From: an uncultured Collinsella sp.
GTDB taxonomy: Bacteria > Actinomycetota > Coriobacteriia > Coriobacteriales > Coriobacteriaceae
Length of the DNA stretch: 64,000 nt
Direction: 5' to 3'
Assembly: GCA_902464035.1 (NCBI GenBank)
Contig: CABQHT010000001.1
Coordinates: 25,666 to 89,665, forward strand
Shown here piece by piece: positions 33,547 through 43,917 of this stretch (positions are counted from its first letter, which is position 1; each line of letters begins with the position of its first letter). A program made the position numbers and the translations under genes. The notes beneath the pieces are model-generated. The model searched no databases and was not told where the DNA came from. It worked only from the letters and a program-made list of their open reading frames with translations.

Positions 33547-34629
33547 TTGTCTTTATCCCATCCTTTGCCTCGCGAGTTGACGCACCCCGTGCATGTGGGC
33601 GGTGTGCAGATCGGTGGCGGCGCGCCGGTGGTGGTCCAATCCATGACCTGCACCGATACCGCTGATGCCCAGGCAACGCTTGCGCAAGTGTGCGCGTTGG
33701 CGCAGGCTGGCTGCGATATCGTGCGTGTGAGCGTGCCCACCGAGGCCGCGCTTGAGGGTTTCCGCACCATCTGTGCCGAGTCTCCGGTGCCGATTGTCGC
33801 TGATATCCACTTTAACCATAAGCTCGCCATTGGTGCCGTTGAGGCCGGTGCCGCCAAGCTCCGCATCAATCCCGGCAACATTGGCGATTGGGCCAAGGTC
33901 GATGCCGTGATCGATGCCGCGGGCGCCGCTGGGTGCGCGATTCGCATTGGCGTGAACGCGGGCTCGCTTGAGCAGGATATCGCCGAGCGCGAAGACCTCA
34001 CGCAGCCCGAAAAGCTCGTGATGTCGAGCGAGCGCTTCGTCAAGCACTTTGAGGACCGCGGCTTTACGAACATTGTGCTTTCGGCCAAGGCCCATAGCGT
34101 GCAAACGACGCTCGATACTTATCGAGCCCTGTCACGTGAGATTCCCCACGTTCCGCTTCACCTGGGCGTGACGGAGGCGGGGACCAAGCTCCAGGGCACC
34201 ATCAAGAGCTCTGTAGGCTTGGGTATTTTGCTTTCCGAGGGCATTGGCGACACCATGCGTGTGTCGCTCACGGCCGATCCGGTCGAGGAGCCGCCGGTCG
34301 CCTGGGGAATTTTGCAGTCGCTGGGCCTGCGTCGCCGCGGTCCCGAGATTGTCTCGTGCCCCACGTGCGCCCGCTGTCAGGTTAACCTGATTCCTATCGC
34401 CGAGGAAGTAACCGAGCGGCTTAAGAACTATACCGCTCCGCTTTCCATCGCCGTTATGGGATGTGCCGTTAATGGCCCCGGCGAGGCTTCCGATGCCGAC
34501 CTGGGCGTTGCTTGCGGACGTGGTCAGGCCTTGCTCTTTTCGCATGGCCAGATCATTGGTAAAGTAGCTGAGGACCAAATTGTCGACGCGCTTATGGCCG
34601 AGGTCGACAAGCTTATTGAGGAGAAATAA
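33547..34629 (+). CDS. ispG: 4-Hydroxy-3-methylbut-2-en-1-yl diphosphate synthase
   Basis: 360 residues from TTG at 33547, eight bases after GGGGAG. N-terminal TIM barrel (VVVQSMTCTDTADAQATLAQ) and a C-terminal [4Fe-4S] domain with SCPTCARC (about 271-278) and GCAVNGPGE (about 311-319). Converts MEcPP to HMBPP, the penultimate MEP-pathway step, using reduced ferredoxin or flavodoxin. Length equals the two-domain bacterial type. proS begins directly after its stop. Confidence 0.96.
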   Translation: MSLSHPLPRELTHPVHVGGVQIGGGAPVVVQSMTCTDTADAQATLAQVCALAQAGCDIVRVSVPTEAALEGFRTICAESPVPIVADIHFNHKLAIGAVEAGAAKLRINPGNIGDWAKVDAVIDAAGAAGCAIRIGVNAGSLEQDIAEREDLTQPEKLVMSSERFVKHFEDRGFTNIVLSAKAHSVQTTLDTYRALSREIPHVPLHLGVTEAGTKLQGTIKSSVGLGILLSEGIGDTMRVSLTADPVEEPPVAWGILQSLGLRRRGPEIVSCPTCARCQVNLIPIAEEVTERLKNYTAPLSIAVMGCAVNGPGEASDADLGVACGRGQALLFSHGQIIGKVAEDQIVDALMAEVDKLIEEK

Positions 34630-36351
<1,722 letters not shown>

Positions 36352-36384
36352 TCGACGTTTCTGCTATTAGATGTAATTGCGGGG

Positions 36385-36430
36385 CTGCTCCGTATCTCTC
36401 TTAGGATGAGATGCGGAGCAGTCTATTTTG
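36385..36430 (+). terminator. Terminator after proS
   Basis: CTGCTCCGTATCTC (36385-36398) and GAGATGCGGAGCAG pair with one mismatch around TCTTAGGAT; TCTATTTTG follows. Confidence 0.85.
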
Positions 36431-36457
36431 TTGCGTGAATAAACTCGATGGGTAAAG

Positions 36458-36493
36458 AAAAACCCCACAGCCCATATGAGCTGCGGGGTTTTC
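36458..36493 (-). terminator. Bidirectional terminator between proS and the convergent kinase gene
   Basis: AAAACCCCACAGC (36459-36471) faces GCTGCGGGGTTTTC (36480-36493). Both strands have T-runs after the stem, so it can stop the minus-strand kinase transcript and read-through from proS. Confidence 0.88.
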
Positions 36494-36527
36494 TTGTGCC
36501 TCCGATGCGAAATAAATCGCTCAGATA

Positions 36528-37292
36528 TTACTGATAATCGACGACATCGATCCAGTTCTTCAGGAACTCATCGTTCACGTTGCGCTTACGAGCGAGCTCG
36601 GAAGCGGCGACGATGCTCGTCCACTGACGCACGACCTGCATGGGCATGTCGGCGCGGTCGCAGTAGAGCTCCAGGTAGGCCTCAGCCTGGTCCTTGCTGT
36701 TGAGGGCAAAGAGCAGGTAGGTGGTGGCAACGTCGGCGGCAGGGGAGCCCTGGGTGGCGTGTGCCCAGTCGCACACATAGAGCTGGCCGTCGTCGCCGAC
36801 GATGACGTTGGAGGGGTTGAAGTCGCCGTGGCAGACCTTGAACTCCTTGGTCATGCCGTCCAGACGCTCCTGAAGGTTGTAGCGCGTGGTGGCATTGAGC
36901 TGATCAAGGCTGTCGATCATGCGGGCGAACTTGTCGCGCTGACGGTTGAGCAGCGGGGAGGTGTAGCCGTGGATCTCGATCTGGAGGTCGACGAACATCT
37001 CCAGATACTCACCAAAGCGCTGGGGCTCGGCAGTCATCTTCTCGGCAAGGGTGGTGCCCGGAACCTTCTCGGTCACGAGCGCCCAGCCGTTGGCGTTCTC
37101 GAGCTGGGAAACCTCGAGAGCCTTGGGGCTGCGGATGCCGCACTCATTGATGCGGGCAAGATTCAAAGCCTCGTTGAACACGTCGGAGACAGGCTTGGTC
37201 TCGTTAAAGACCTTGACGATCTTGTCGCCCAGGTCGTAAACGACCTTGTTGCCACGGCGGACGAGCTCGGTCTTGGAATCGGGTAGCAGCAT
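36528..37292 (-). CDS. Small APH-family kinase (aminoglycoside/choline-kinase-like)
   Basis: 254 residues on the minus strand, with AAAGGATG before the ATG. The eukaryotic-like-kinase fold is visible: VYDLGDKIVKVFN (N-lobe lysine), the catalytic loop VCHGDFNPSNVIV and the metal-binding VCDWAHATQGSPAADVA. Substrate unknown; the APH superfamily includes kinases for small metabolites and antibiotics, and the TIGR02172-type proteins look similar. Nothing marks it as a resistance gene. It follows adhE on the same strand after 88 bases that hold a strong hairpin. Confidence 0.8.
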   Translation of the reverse strand: MLLPDSKTELVRRGNKVVYDLGDKIVKVFNETKPVSDVFNEALNLARINECGIRSPKALEVSQLENANGWALVTEKVPGTTLAEKMTAEPQRFGEYLEMFVDLQIEIHGYTSPLLNRQRDKFARMIDSLDQLNATTRYNLQERLDGMTKEFKVCHGDFNPSNVIVGDDGQLYVCDWAHATQGSPAADVATTYLLFALNSKDQAEAYLELYCDRADMPMQVVRQWTSIVAASELARKRNVNDEFLKNWIDVVDYQ

Positions 37293-37323
37293 GGTTGCAT
37301 CCTTTCAACGATGCGATAGAAGC

Positions 37324-37363
37324 GACGGCGGGGGTGTGTGAAACACCCGTGCACCCCCGCCGT
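37324..37363 (-). terminator. GC-rich hairpin between adhE and the kinase gene
   Basis: ACGGCGGGGGTG and CACACCCCCGCCGT form a stem of 12 or more base pairs on the minus strand. No T-run follows on that strand, so it may stabilise the adhE mRNA end or stop transcription only partly. Confidence 0.6.
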
Positions 37364-37380
37364 TAAAAACCGTGCTAAAA

Positions 37381-40029
37381 CTAGCAGACGGCGTAGTCCT
37401 GAGGCTCGCGGCCGTAGTAGGCGTCCAGGTAGAGCTCCTTGATCTCGCTCATGAGCGGGTAGCGCGGGTTGGCGCCGGTGCACTGGTCGTTGAATGCCTG
37501 CTCGGTCATCTCGTCGAGGGTGTCGAGGAAGTACTGCTCGTCAACACCGTAGTCGGCGATGGTCTTCTTGACGCCGATGAAGTCCTTGAGCTCCTCGAGC
37601 TTCGTGATGAAGTTCTCGAAGACCTCCTTGTCGTCCTTGCCCTCGATGCCGCAGTACTTGGCCATCTCGGCGTAGTTGTGCAGCGCGTTGGGGTAAGGAT
37701 ACTGGGAGAACGTGCCCATCTTGACGGGAGCCTCGGCGGCGTTGTAGCGCATGACGCGGGTCAGGATGACGGCGTTTGCGAGGCCGTGGGGCAGGTGATG
37801 GAAAGCGCCGAGCTTGTGAGCCATGGAGTGGTTGAGGCCCAGGAAGGCGTTGGCGAAGGCCATACCGGCCATGCAGGAGGCGTTGTGCATCTCCTCGCGG
37901 GCATGCGGGTCCTTGGCGCCGTTCGTGAAGCTGGAGGGCAGGTTCTCGAAGACGAGCTTAGCAGCGCGCTCGGAGAGGCCCTTGGTGTAGTCGGAAGCCA
38001 TGATGGAGACATAGGACTCGATGGCGTGGGTCATGACGTCGATGCCGGAGGCAGCGGTCAGGCCGCGCGGGGCGGTCATGCAGTTGTCGGCGTCGACGAT
38101 AGCCATGTTGGGGAGCAGCGCGTAGTCGGCGAGCGGCCACTTGATGCCGGTCTCCTTGTCGGTGATGATGGCGAACGGCGTGCACTCGGAGCCGGTACCC
38201 GAAGAGGTCGGGACGGCGACGAAGTAGGCCTTCTTGCCCATCTCGGGGAAAGTGAAGATACGCTTGCGGATGTCCATGAAGTCCATGGCCATGTCCTCAA
38301 ACTTGCACTCGGGGTGCTCGTACATCATCCACATGATCTTGCCGGCGTCCATAGCGGAGCCACCGCCGACGGCGATGATGACGTCCGGCTCAAAGAGAGC
38401 CATCTGCTTGGCGCCGCGACGTGCGCACTGCAGCGACGGATCGGGCTCGACGTCGTAGAAGCAGTCGTGGGCGATGCCCATCTCGTCGAGCTTGGCCTCG
38501 ATGGCGCGGGTGTTGCCATTCTTGAAGAGGAACTGGTCGGTGACGATGAAGGCGCGCTTCTTGCCCATGACGGTACCGAGCTCGTCGAGGGCGACGGGCG
38601 TGGAACCCTTCTTGAAGTAGACCTTCTCGGGAGCGCGGAACCACAGCATGTTCTCACGGCGCTCGGCCACAGTCTTAACGTTGATCAAGTGCTTCACCCC
38701 AACGTTCTCGGAGACGGAGTTGCCGCCCCAGGAGCCGCAGCCCAGGGTCAGAGACGGCTTCATGCCAAAGTTGTACAGGTCACCGATGCCGCCGTGCGAG
38801 GACGGGGTGTTGATGACGATACGGCAGGCCTTCATGACGTGCTCGAACAGGCTGATCTTCTCGGTCTGGGCGGGGTGCACGTACAGAGAGGCGGTGTGGC
38901 CCGGGCCACCGGCGAGCACCAGGTGCTCGGCCTTGTCGACGGCCTCCTGGAAGTCCTTGGCGTGATACATGGCCAGGACCGGGGAGAGCTTCTCGTGGGA
39001 GAACTCTTCCTTGGCGGGGTCGGTGGAGGTGACCTCGGCGATCAGGATCTTGGTCTTGGCGGGAACCTCGATGCCGGCGAGCTCGGCGATCTTGGCGGCA
39101 GCCATGCCGGGGATGCGGTGGTCGAGAGCGCCGTTCTTGAACATGGCGGCACGCAGGGCCTCCATCTCGGCACCCTGCTTGACGAAGTAGCAGCCGCGCT
39201 TCTGGAACTCGGCCTTAACCTGGTCATAGATGGTGTCGATGACGGTCACGGACTGCTCGGAAGCGCAGATCATGCCGTTGTCGAAGGTCTTGGAGTGGAT
39301 GATGGAGTTGACGGCGAGCAGCACGTCGGCGGTGTCGTCGATGACGACCGGGGTGTTACCAGCGCCAACGCCCAGGGCAGGCTTGCCCGAGGAGTAAGCG
39401 GCCTTGACCATGCCCGGGCCACCGGTGGCGAGGATGATGTCGACGTCGCGCATGACCATGTTGGTCAGCTCGATGGAGGGGACATCGACCCAGCCGATGA
39501 TGCCCTCGGGCGCGCCGGCCTTGACGGCGGCGTCAAGCACGAGCTTGGCGGCGGCGATGGTGCACTTGGCGGCAGCCGGGTGCGGGGAGATGATGATGGC
39601 GTTGCGGGTCTTCAGGCTGATCAGCGTCTTGAAGATCGCGGTGGAGGTGGGGTTGGTCGTCGGGATGACGGCGCCCACGATGCCGATGGGCTCGGCGATC
39701 TTGGTGATGCCGTAGGCCTCGTCGCGCTCCAGAACGCCACAGGTCTTGGTGTTCTTGTAAGCGTTGTAGATGTACTCTGCGGCGTAGTGGTTCTTGATGA
39801 CCTTGTCCTCAAGAACGCCGCGGCCGGTCTCCTCGATGGCCATCTTCGCCAACGGGATACGAGCCTTGTTGGCGGCCATGGCGGCCTCATAGAAGATCTT
39901 GTCGACCTGCTCCTGCGTGTACGTAGCAAAAAGCGCCTGGGCCTCTCGCATCTGAGCGAGCTTAGCCTCAAGCGCCTCTACGTTGTCCACAATTGCGGGA
40001 GTAGTGTTTTCCGGTGACTTTTTCACCAT
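37381..40029 (-). CDS. adhE: Bifunctional acetaldehyde-CoA/alcohol dehydrogenase AdhE
   Basis: 882 residues on the minus strand. N-terminal CoA-acylating aldehyde dehydrogenase (about 15-440) with the nucleophilic Cys in FDNGMICASEQS (about residue 250), a linker, and the C-terminal iron-dependent alcohol dehydrogenase (about 460-870) with GGGSAMDAGKIMW, TSSGTGSECTPFA and the metal-ligand region HSMAHKLGAFHHLPHG. Reduces acetyl-CoA to ethanol and re-oxidises two NADH; such proteins form spirosome filaments. It has a long upstream region with a perfect palindrome, so redox or carbon control is plausible. Confidence 0.97.
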   Translation of the reverse strand: MVKKSPENTTPAIVDNVEALEAKLAQMREAQALFATYTQEQVDKIFYEAAMAANKARIPLAKMAIEETGRGVLEDKVIKNHYAAEYIYNAYKNTKTCGVLERDEAYGITKIAEPIGIVGAVIPTTNPTSTAIFKTLISLKTRNAIIISPHPAAAKCTIAAAKLVLDAAVKAGAPEGIIGWVDVPSIELTNMVMRDVDIILATGGPGMVKAAYSSGKPALGVGAGNTPVVIDDTADVLLAVNSIIHSKTFDNGMICASEQSVTVIDTIYDQVKAEFQKRGCYFVKQGAEMEALRAAMFKNGALDHRIPGMAAAKIAELAGIEVPAKTKILIAEVTSTDPAKEEFSHEKLSPVLAMYHAKDFQEAVDKAEHLVLAGGPGHTASLYVHPAQTEKISLFEHVMKACRIVINTPSSHGGIGDLYNFGMKPSLTLGCGSWGGNSVSENVGVKHLINVKTVAERRENMLWFRAPEKVYFKKGSTPVALDELGTVMGKKRAFIVTDQFLFKNGNTRAIEAKLDEMGIAHDCFYDVEPDPSLQCARRGAKQMALFEPDVIIAVGGGSAMDAGKIMWMMYEHPECKFEDMAMDFMDIRKRIFTFPEMGKKAYFVAVPTSSGTGSECTPFAIITDKETGIKWPLADYALLPNMAIVDADNCMTAPRGLTAASGIDVMTHAIESYVSIMASDYTKGLSERAAKLVFENLPSSFTNGAKDPHAREEMHNASCMAGMAFANAFLGLNHSMAHKLGAFHHLPHGLANAVILTRVMRYNAAEAPVKMGTFSQYPYPNALHNYAEMAKYCGIEGKDDKEVFENFITKLEELKDFIGVKKTIADYGVDEQYFLDTLDEMTEQAFNDQCTGANPRYPLMSEIKELYLDAYYGREPQDYAVC

Positions 40030-40275
40030 TTGTGTCTCCTTGCGATCGGAGATTTACCCTACAAGATGCATGATAGCAAGAAATAATTCGGCGAACGGTC
40101 AGATTCCCGTAAAAGACAAACTAAAACGCTTCAATATACTGAAGCGTTTTAACAAAACGATCCGCCTGCCGCATCGCCTCAATTATTGGGCGCAGGTCAA
40201 GCTACAAGGCATATCAGCTGGGTTAGGATCCCTTTGACATTCGCAAACACTCATTTAAATCCGTCCCCAATGAGT
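40030..40275 (-). promoter_or_regulatory. adhE upstream region with a perfect 12-bp inverted repeat
   Basis: Non-coding stretch before adhE. TAAAACGCTTCA (40122-40133), a six-base spacer and TGAAGCGTTTTA (40140-40151) form a perfect palindrome 93-122 bases before the start; its centre contains TATATT on the minus strand. A third AAAACG lies at 40154-40159. It could be an operator or a hairpin. I see no Rex-type TTGTGA/TCACAA site and no clear -35. Confidence 0.5.
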
Positions 40276-40310
40276 GCAAAAAGGCGCCCTCCGTAGGGGA
40301 GGACGCCTTT
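40276..40310 (-). terminator. Terminator after rpmB
   Basis: On the minus strand AAAGGCGTCCTCC and GGAGGGCGCCTTT pair around a short loop and run into TTTTTGC. Confidence 0.9.
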
Positions 40311-40378
40311 GGTAAGTTCTATGTGAACGCGAGGTCTTTGACCCGGAGAGTCCGAGGTACTTGTTGGTAAGACCTTAT

Positions 40379-40567
40379 TTAGGAGCGCGCAACCTTGCCG
40401 GACTTGAGGCAGGTGGAGCAAACGTTCATCTTGCGACGGTGACCATCGACGACGACGTAGACGCGCTGGATGTTGGGGCGGAACTTACGGTTGGTGACGC
40501 GGTGAGAGTGGCTGATGGAGCGACCGGCAACGGGGTGCTTACCGCAAACTTCGCAAACTTTGGACAT
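40379..40567 (-). CDS. rpmB: 50S ribosomal protein L28 (zinc-binding form)
   Basis: 62 residues on the minus strand from ATG at 40567, preceded by AAGGAGGG. Sequence starts MSKVCEVCGKHPVAGRSISHSH, and ends VCSTCLKSGKVARS, so both CxxC pairs of the C+ (zinc-ribbon) type are present. bL28 sits near the 50S E-site side. It stands alone with its own promoter and terminator. The organism may carry a zinc-independent paralogue elsewhere; none is in this window. Confidence 0.96.
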   Translation of the reverse strand: MSKVCEVCGKHPVAGRSISHSHRVTNRKFRPNIQRVYVVVDGHRRKMNVCSTCLKSGKVARS

Positions 40568-40621
40568 AACTGACCCTCCTTGGGCGACAAACGAACATGT
40601 CGCGTTAACAAACAAGCCTGA

Positions 40622-40630
40622 ACTATAGCA
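40622..40630 (-). promoter_or_regulatory. Extended -10 promoter of rpmB
   Basis: On the minus strand TGC directly precedes TATAGT (40627-40622). No -35 match is seen 16-18 bases upstream. The leader would be about 45 bases. Confidence 0.65.
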
Positions 40631-40870
40631 CAGAAGTCACTCCCTGTGCGCAATCTACACAGAGATATTCCTCTTTTGGCGATAGTGCCCACGCCACGGC
40701 CCTGGACGTAGATCCGATTTGCGTGCAGCAGGGGGGATTATGCCAGCTCGTGCGTGCGTTTTCAAGCTCGTCCCACAAATATATATAGGTTTATGGAGCA
40801 TTGGGCTCCGTTTACGGATTGCTCTGTATTTATGCTCGCAATTAAGCTTGAGGTTGGCTACACTATCCCT
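40631..40870. other. Non-coding region between rpmB and the pyr leader
   Basis: About 240 bases, AT-richer than the surroundings, with a TATATATA tract near 40782 and a small hairpin GGAGC-ATTG-GGCTCC near 40796-40810. No ORF with a ribosome site. The promoter of the pyr operon should lie at its end (TACACTAT, 40859-40866), but no good -35 is visible. Confidence 0.4.
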
Positions 40871-40880
40871 TGACCATTAA

Positions 40881-40980
40881 AGGGGTACGAGATACCCACA
40901 TGGAATTACATAGCTGTCAAAGAGCAGCCTTTCCTGTGGGTGTCTGGTCCGCTTTAAGCGGTCGGGCATCTATTTTTTTG
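40881..40980 (+). promoter_or_regulatory. Transcription attenuator before pyrR (probable PyrR/UMP control)
   Basis: Three mutually exclusive hairpins. (1) GGGTA/TACCC, 40883-40897. (2) GATACCCACA (40891-40900) with TGTGGGTGTC (40935-40944), ten pairs including one G-U. (3) A terminator with arms 40939-40953 and 40957-40970 around CCGCT-TTA-AGCGG, followed by a TATTTTTTT run (40971-40979). Element 2 shares bases with both 1 and 3, the logic of pyr attenuators. Confidence 0.7.
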
Positions 40981-41006
40981 ACTGTGTCAGCAGTCAAGAC
41001 ATGTGA

Positions 41007-41603
<597 letters not shown>

Positions 41604-41607
41604 TACC

Positions 41608-42552
41608 GTGGCGTTCAACCATAAGCACCTGATCGACATTACCGAGTACTCTGAAGAGGACATCAAGCTCATCCTCGAGACCGCCAAGGCGTTCTCCGAG
41701 GTCAACGAGCGTGCGATCAAGAAGGTCCCCACGCTCAAGGGCAAGACCATCGTCAACATGTTCAACGAGCCCTCGACGCGCACCCGCAGCTCCTTCGAAC
41801 TCGCCGAGAAGCGTCTTTCGGCCGACAGCCTCAACTTTGGCGGCTCCTCGACCTCCACGGTCAAGGGTGAGAGCCTCGTCGACACCGTCGAGACCCTCAA
41901 CGCCTACAAGATCGACTGCATCGTCGTGCGCGATAAGCACGCCGGTGCTCCCTACATCGTCACGCAGAACTCGCCCGCGAGCGTTATCTGCGCCGGCGAC
42001 GGCAAGCACAACCATCCCACGCAGGCCCTGCTCGACCTGTACACCATCTGGGAGCACAAGGGTGACTTCCACGGTCTGAAGGCCGCCGTCGTCGGCGATA
42101 TCGCGCACTCCCGCGTCTGCGGCTCGCTGATCCCTGCCCTTAAGATTATGGGCTGCGAGACCTACGCCGTCGCCCCCGGCACGCTGCTGCCGCCGGCGCC
42201 CGAGGTTCTGGGCTGCGACCACGTGACGAGCGACCTCGATTCCGTCCTGCCCGAGCTGGACGTCGTCTATATGCTGCGCGTGCAGCAGGAGCGCCTCGAG
42301 GGTGCCCCGTTCCCGACCATTCGCGAGTACCACAAGCTCTTCGGTCTGACCAAGGACCGCGAGAAGCTCATGAAGCCCGACGCGATCATCTGTCACCCGG
42401 GCCCCATCAACCGCGGCGTCGAGTTCGACTCCTATATGGCCGACCACCCGCAACGCTCCGTCATCCTGGAGCAGGTCTACGCCGGTATCTGCGTGCGTAT
42501 GGCTATCCTGTATCTGCTGCTTGGAGGTGCCGATAATGGCCTTGCTTCTTAA
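41608..42552 (+). CDS. pyrB: Aspartate carbamoyltransferase catalytic subunit
   Basis: 314 residues from GTG at 41608, ten bases after GGGAGGTG (a GTG at 41596 overlaps that site). Carbamoyl-phosphate loop FNEPSTRTRSSFELA (about 51-65), GDGKHNHPTQALLDLYTI and HPGPINRGVE are the family signatures. Makes carbamoyl-aspartate. No pyrI regulatory subunit is present, so control is at transcription. Overlaps pyrC by 17 bases. Confidence 0.96.
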   Translation: MAFNHKHLIDITEYSEEDIKLILETAKAFSEVNERAIKKVPTLKGKTIVNMFNEPSTRTRSSFELAEKRLSADSLNFGGSSTSTVKGESLVDTVETLNAYKIDCIVVRDKHAGAPYIVTQNSPASVICAGDGKHNHPTQALLDLYTIWEHKGDFHGLKAAVVGDIAHSRVCGSLIPALKIMGCETYAVAPGTLLPPAPEVLGCDHVTSDLDSVLPELDVVYMLRVQQERLEGAPFPTIREYHKLFGLTKDREKLMKPDAIICHPGPINRGVEFDSYMADHPQRSVILEQVYAGICVRMAILYLLLGGADNGLAS

Positions 42553-43825
42553 GAATGCCCACGTCGTCGACCCGTCCGTCGAGCTTGACGGTGTCGTTGA
42601 CGTCCTGATTGACGGCGATAAGATCGCCGAGGTCGGCGAGAATCTCGCCGTCGAGGGAGCCGAGGTCCGCGACCTTTCCGGCAAGTACCTCGTCCCCGGC
42701 CTGGTGGATATGCACGTTCACCTTCGCGAGCCTGGCTACGAGGTCAAAGAGGACATCGAGAGCGGCACCCGCGCTGCTGCCAAGGGCGGCTTCACCGGTG
42801 TGTGCGCCATGCCCAACACCGACCCCGTTACCGATAACGGAACCGTCGTTGAGTTCGTCAAGTCCCGCGCTGCCGAGGTCGGCCACTGCCGCGTCTATCC
42901 TTCTGGTGCTATGACTCGCGGCCTTAAGGGCGAGGCTATGTCCGAGATGGGCGATATGGTCGCCCACGGCGCCGTCGCCTTCACCGATGACGGTCGCGGC
43001 GTGCAGGGTGCGGGCATGCTCCGTCGCTGCATGGACTACGGCAAGATGTTCGGCAAGGTCTTTATGAGCCACTGCCAGGACGAGGATCTGGTCGGCCACG
43101 GCCAGATCAACGAGGGCAAGGTCTCGACCCGTCTGGCCCTCGAGGGTTGGCCGGCCGCCGGCGAGGAGCTTCAGATTGCCCGCGACATCGAGATTGCCAA
43201 GCTGACCGGTGCCAAGCTGCACATCCAGCACATCTCCACCGCTCATGGCCTGGAGCTCGTGCGTGCCGGTAAGGCTGCCGGTGTCCAGGTGACCTGCGAG
43301 GCCACCCCGCACCACATGTTCCTGACCGAGAACGACCTGGACGAGACCTACAACACCTCGCTCAAGGTCAATCCGCCGCTGCGCACCGACGAGGATGCCG
43401 AGGCCATCCGTCAGGGTGTCATCGACGGTACCGTCGACGCTATCGTTACCGACCACGCTCCCCACACCCCGTGGGAGAAGGCCCGCGAGTTCGAGCTCGC
43501 GCCCTTTGGAATGATTGGCCTCGAGACTTCGCTGTCGCTCGTGCTCACTGAGCTGGTCAACACGGGCAAGATGAGCGTGAGCCGCATGGTCGAGCTCATG
43601 GCCATCAAGCCGCGTGAGATTCTGGGCCTCGATCAGGTTCAGGTCAAGGCGGGCTCTGTCGCCGACCTGACCGTGTTCGACCCCTCCGCAACCTGGACGG
43701 TTGGCGAGGACGGTTACGAGTCGCGCGCCGAGAACTCCGGTTTTGCCGGCCGCACGCTCACCGGTCGTGCCACCGATGTATTTGTCGGTGGCAAGCAGAC
43801 GCTCGCCGACGGCTGCATCTGCTAG
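42536..43825 (+). CDS. pyrC: Dihydroorotase (class I)
   Basis: 429 residues from ATG at 42536. Metal ligands DMHVHLREPG (about 60-69), further His in HCQDE and HIQHIST, and the catalytic Asp in VTDHAPHT (about 301-308). Cyclises carbamoyl-aspartate to dihydroorotate. It begins inside pyrB, so translation is coupled. A hairpin lies between it and pyrK. Confidence 0.95.
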   Translation: MALLLKNAHVVDPSVELDGVVDVLIDGDKIAEVGENLAVEGAEVRDLSGKYLVPGLVDMHVHLREPGYEVKEDIESGTRAAAKGGFTGVCAMPNTDPVTDNGTVVEFVKSRAAEVGHCRVYPSGAMTRGLKGEAMSEMGDMVAHGAVAFTDDGRGVQGAGMLRRCMDYGKMFGKVFMSHCQDEDLVGHGQINEGKVSTRLALEGWPAAGEELQIARDIEIAKLTGAKLHIQHISTAHGLELVRAGKAAGVQVTCEATPHHMFLTENDLDETYNTSLKVNPPLRTDEDAEAIRQGVIDGTVDAIVTDHAPHTPWEKAREFELAPFGMIGLETSLSLVLTELVNTGKMSVSRMVELMAIKPREILGLDQVQVKAGSVADLTVFDPSATWTVGEDGYESRAENSGFAGRTLTGRATDVFVGGKQTLADGCIC

Positions 43826-43845
43826 CATAGCCTTATCGCTTTTGT

Positions 43846-43876
43846 GCGCGGCGCCCTTGCGGTGCCGCGCTTTCTG
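43846..43876 (+). terminator. Terminator-like hairpin between pyrC and pyrK
   Basis: GCGCGGC (43846-43852) pairs with GCCGCGC (43864-43870), followed by TTTCTGTT. The weak T-run suggests partial termination within the operon. Confidence 0.5.
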
Positions 43877-43917
43877 TTCGTTTAGACCATGCAACCGCAT
43901 GGGGGATTGGAGCGTCT

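Noticed and set aside
36528..37292. Aminoglycoside-resistance gene
   Set aside because: Only the general APH kinase fold is visible; nothing points to antibiotic substrates or to mobile DNA nearby.
37372..40017. An 881-codon open frame on the plus strand, antisense to almost all of adhE
   Set aside because: It mirrors the adhE frame in GC-rich, strongly biased codons, is dominated by Val/Gly/Leu/Asp repeats with no recognisable domain, and has no fitting ribosome site. AdhE on the minus strand is unmistakable.
40030..40275. A Rex operator before adhE
   Set aside because: No TTGTGA/TCACAA-like pair could be found; the palindrome there has a different sequence.
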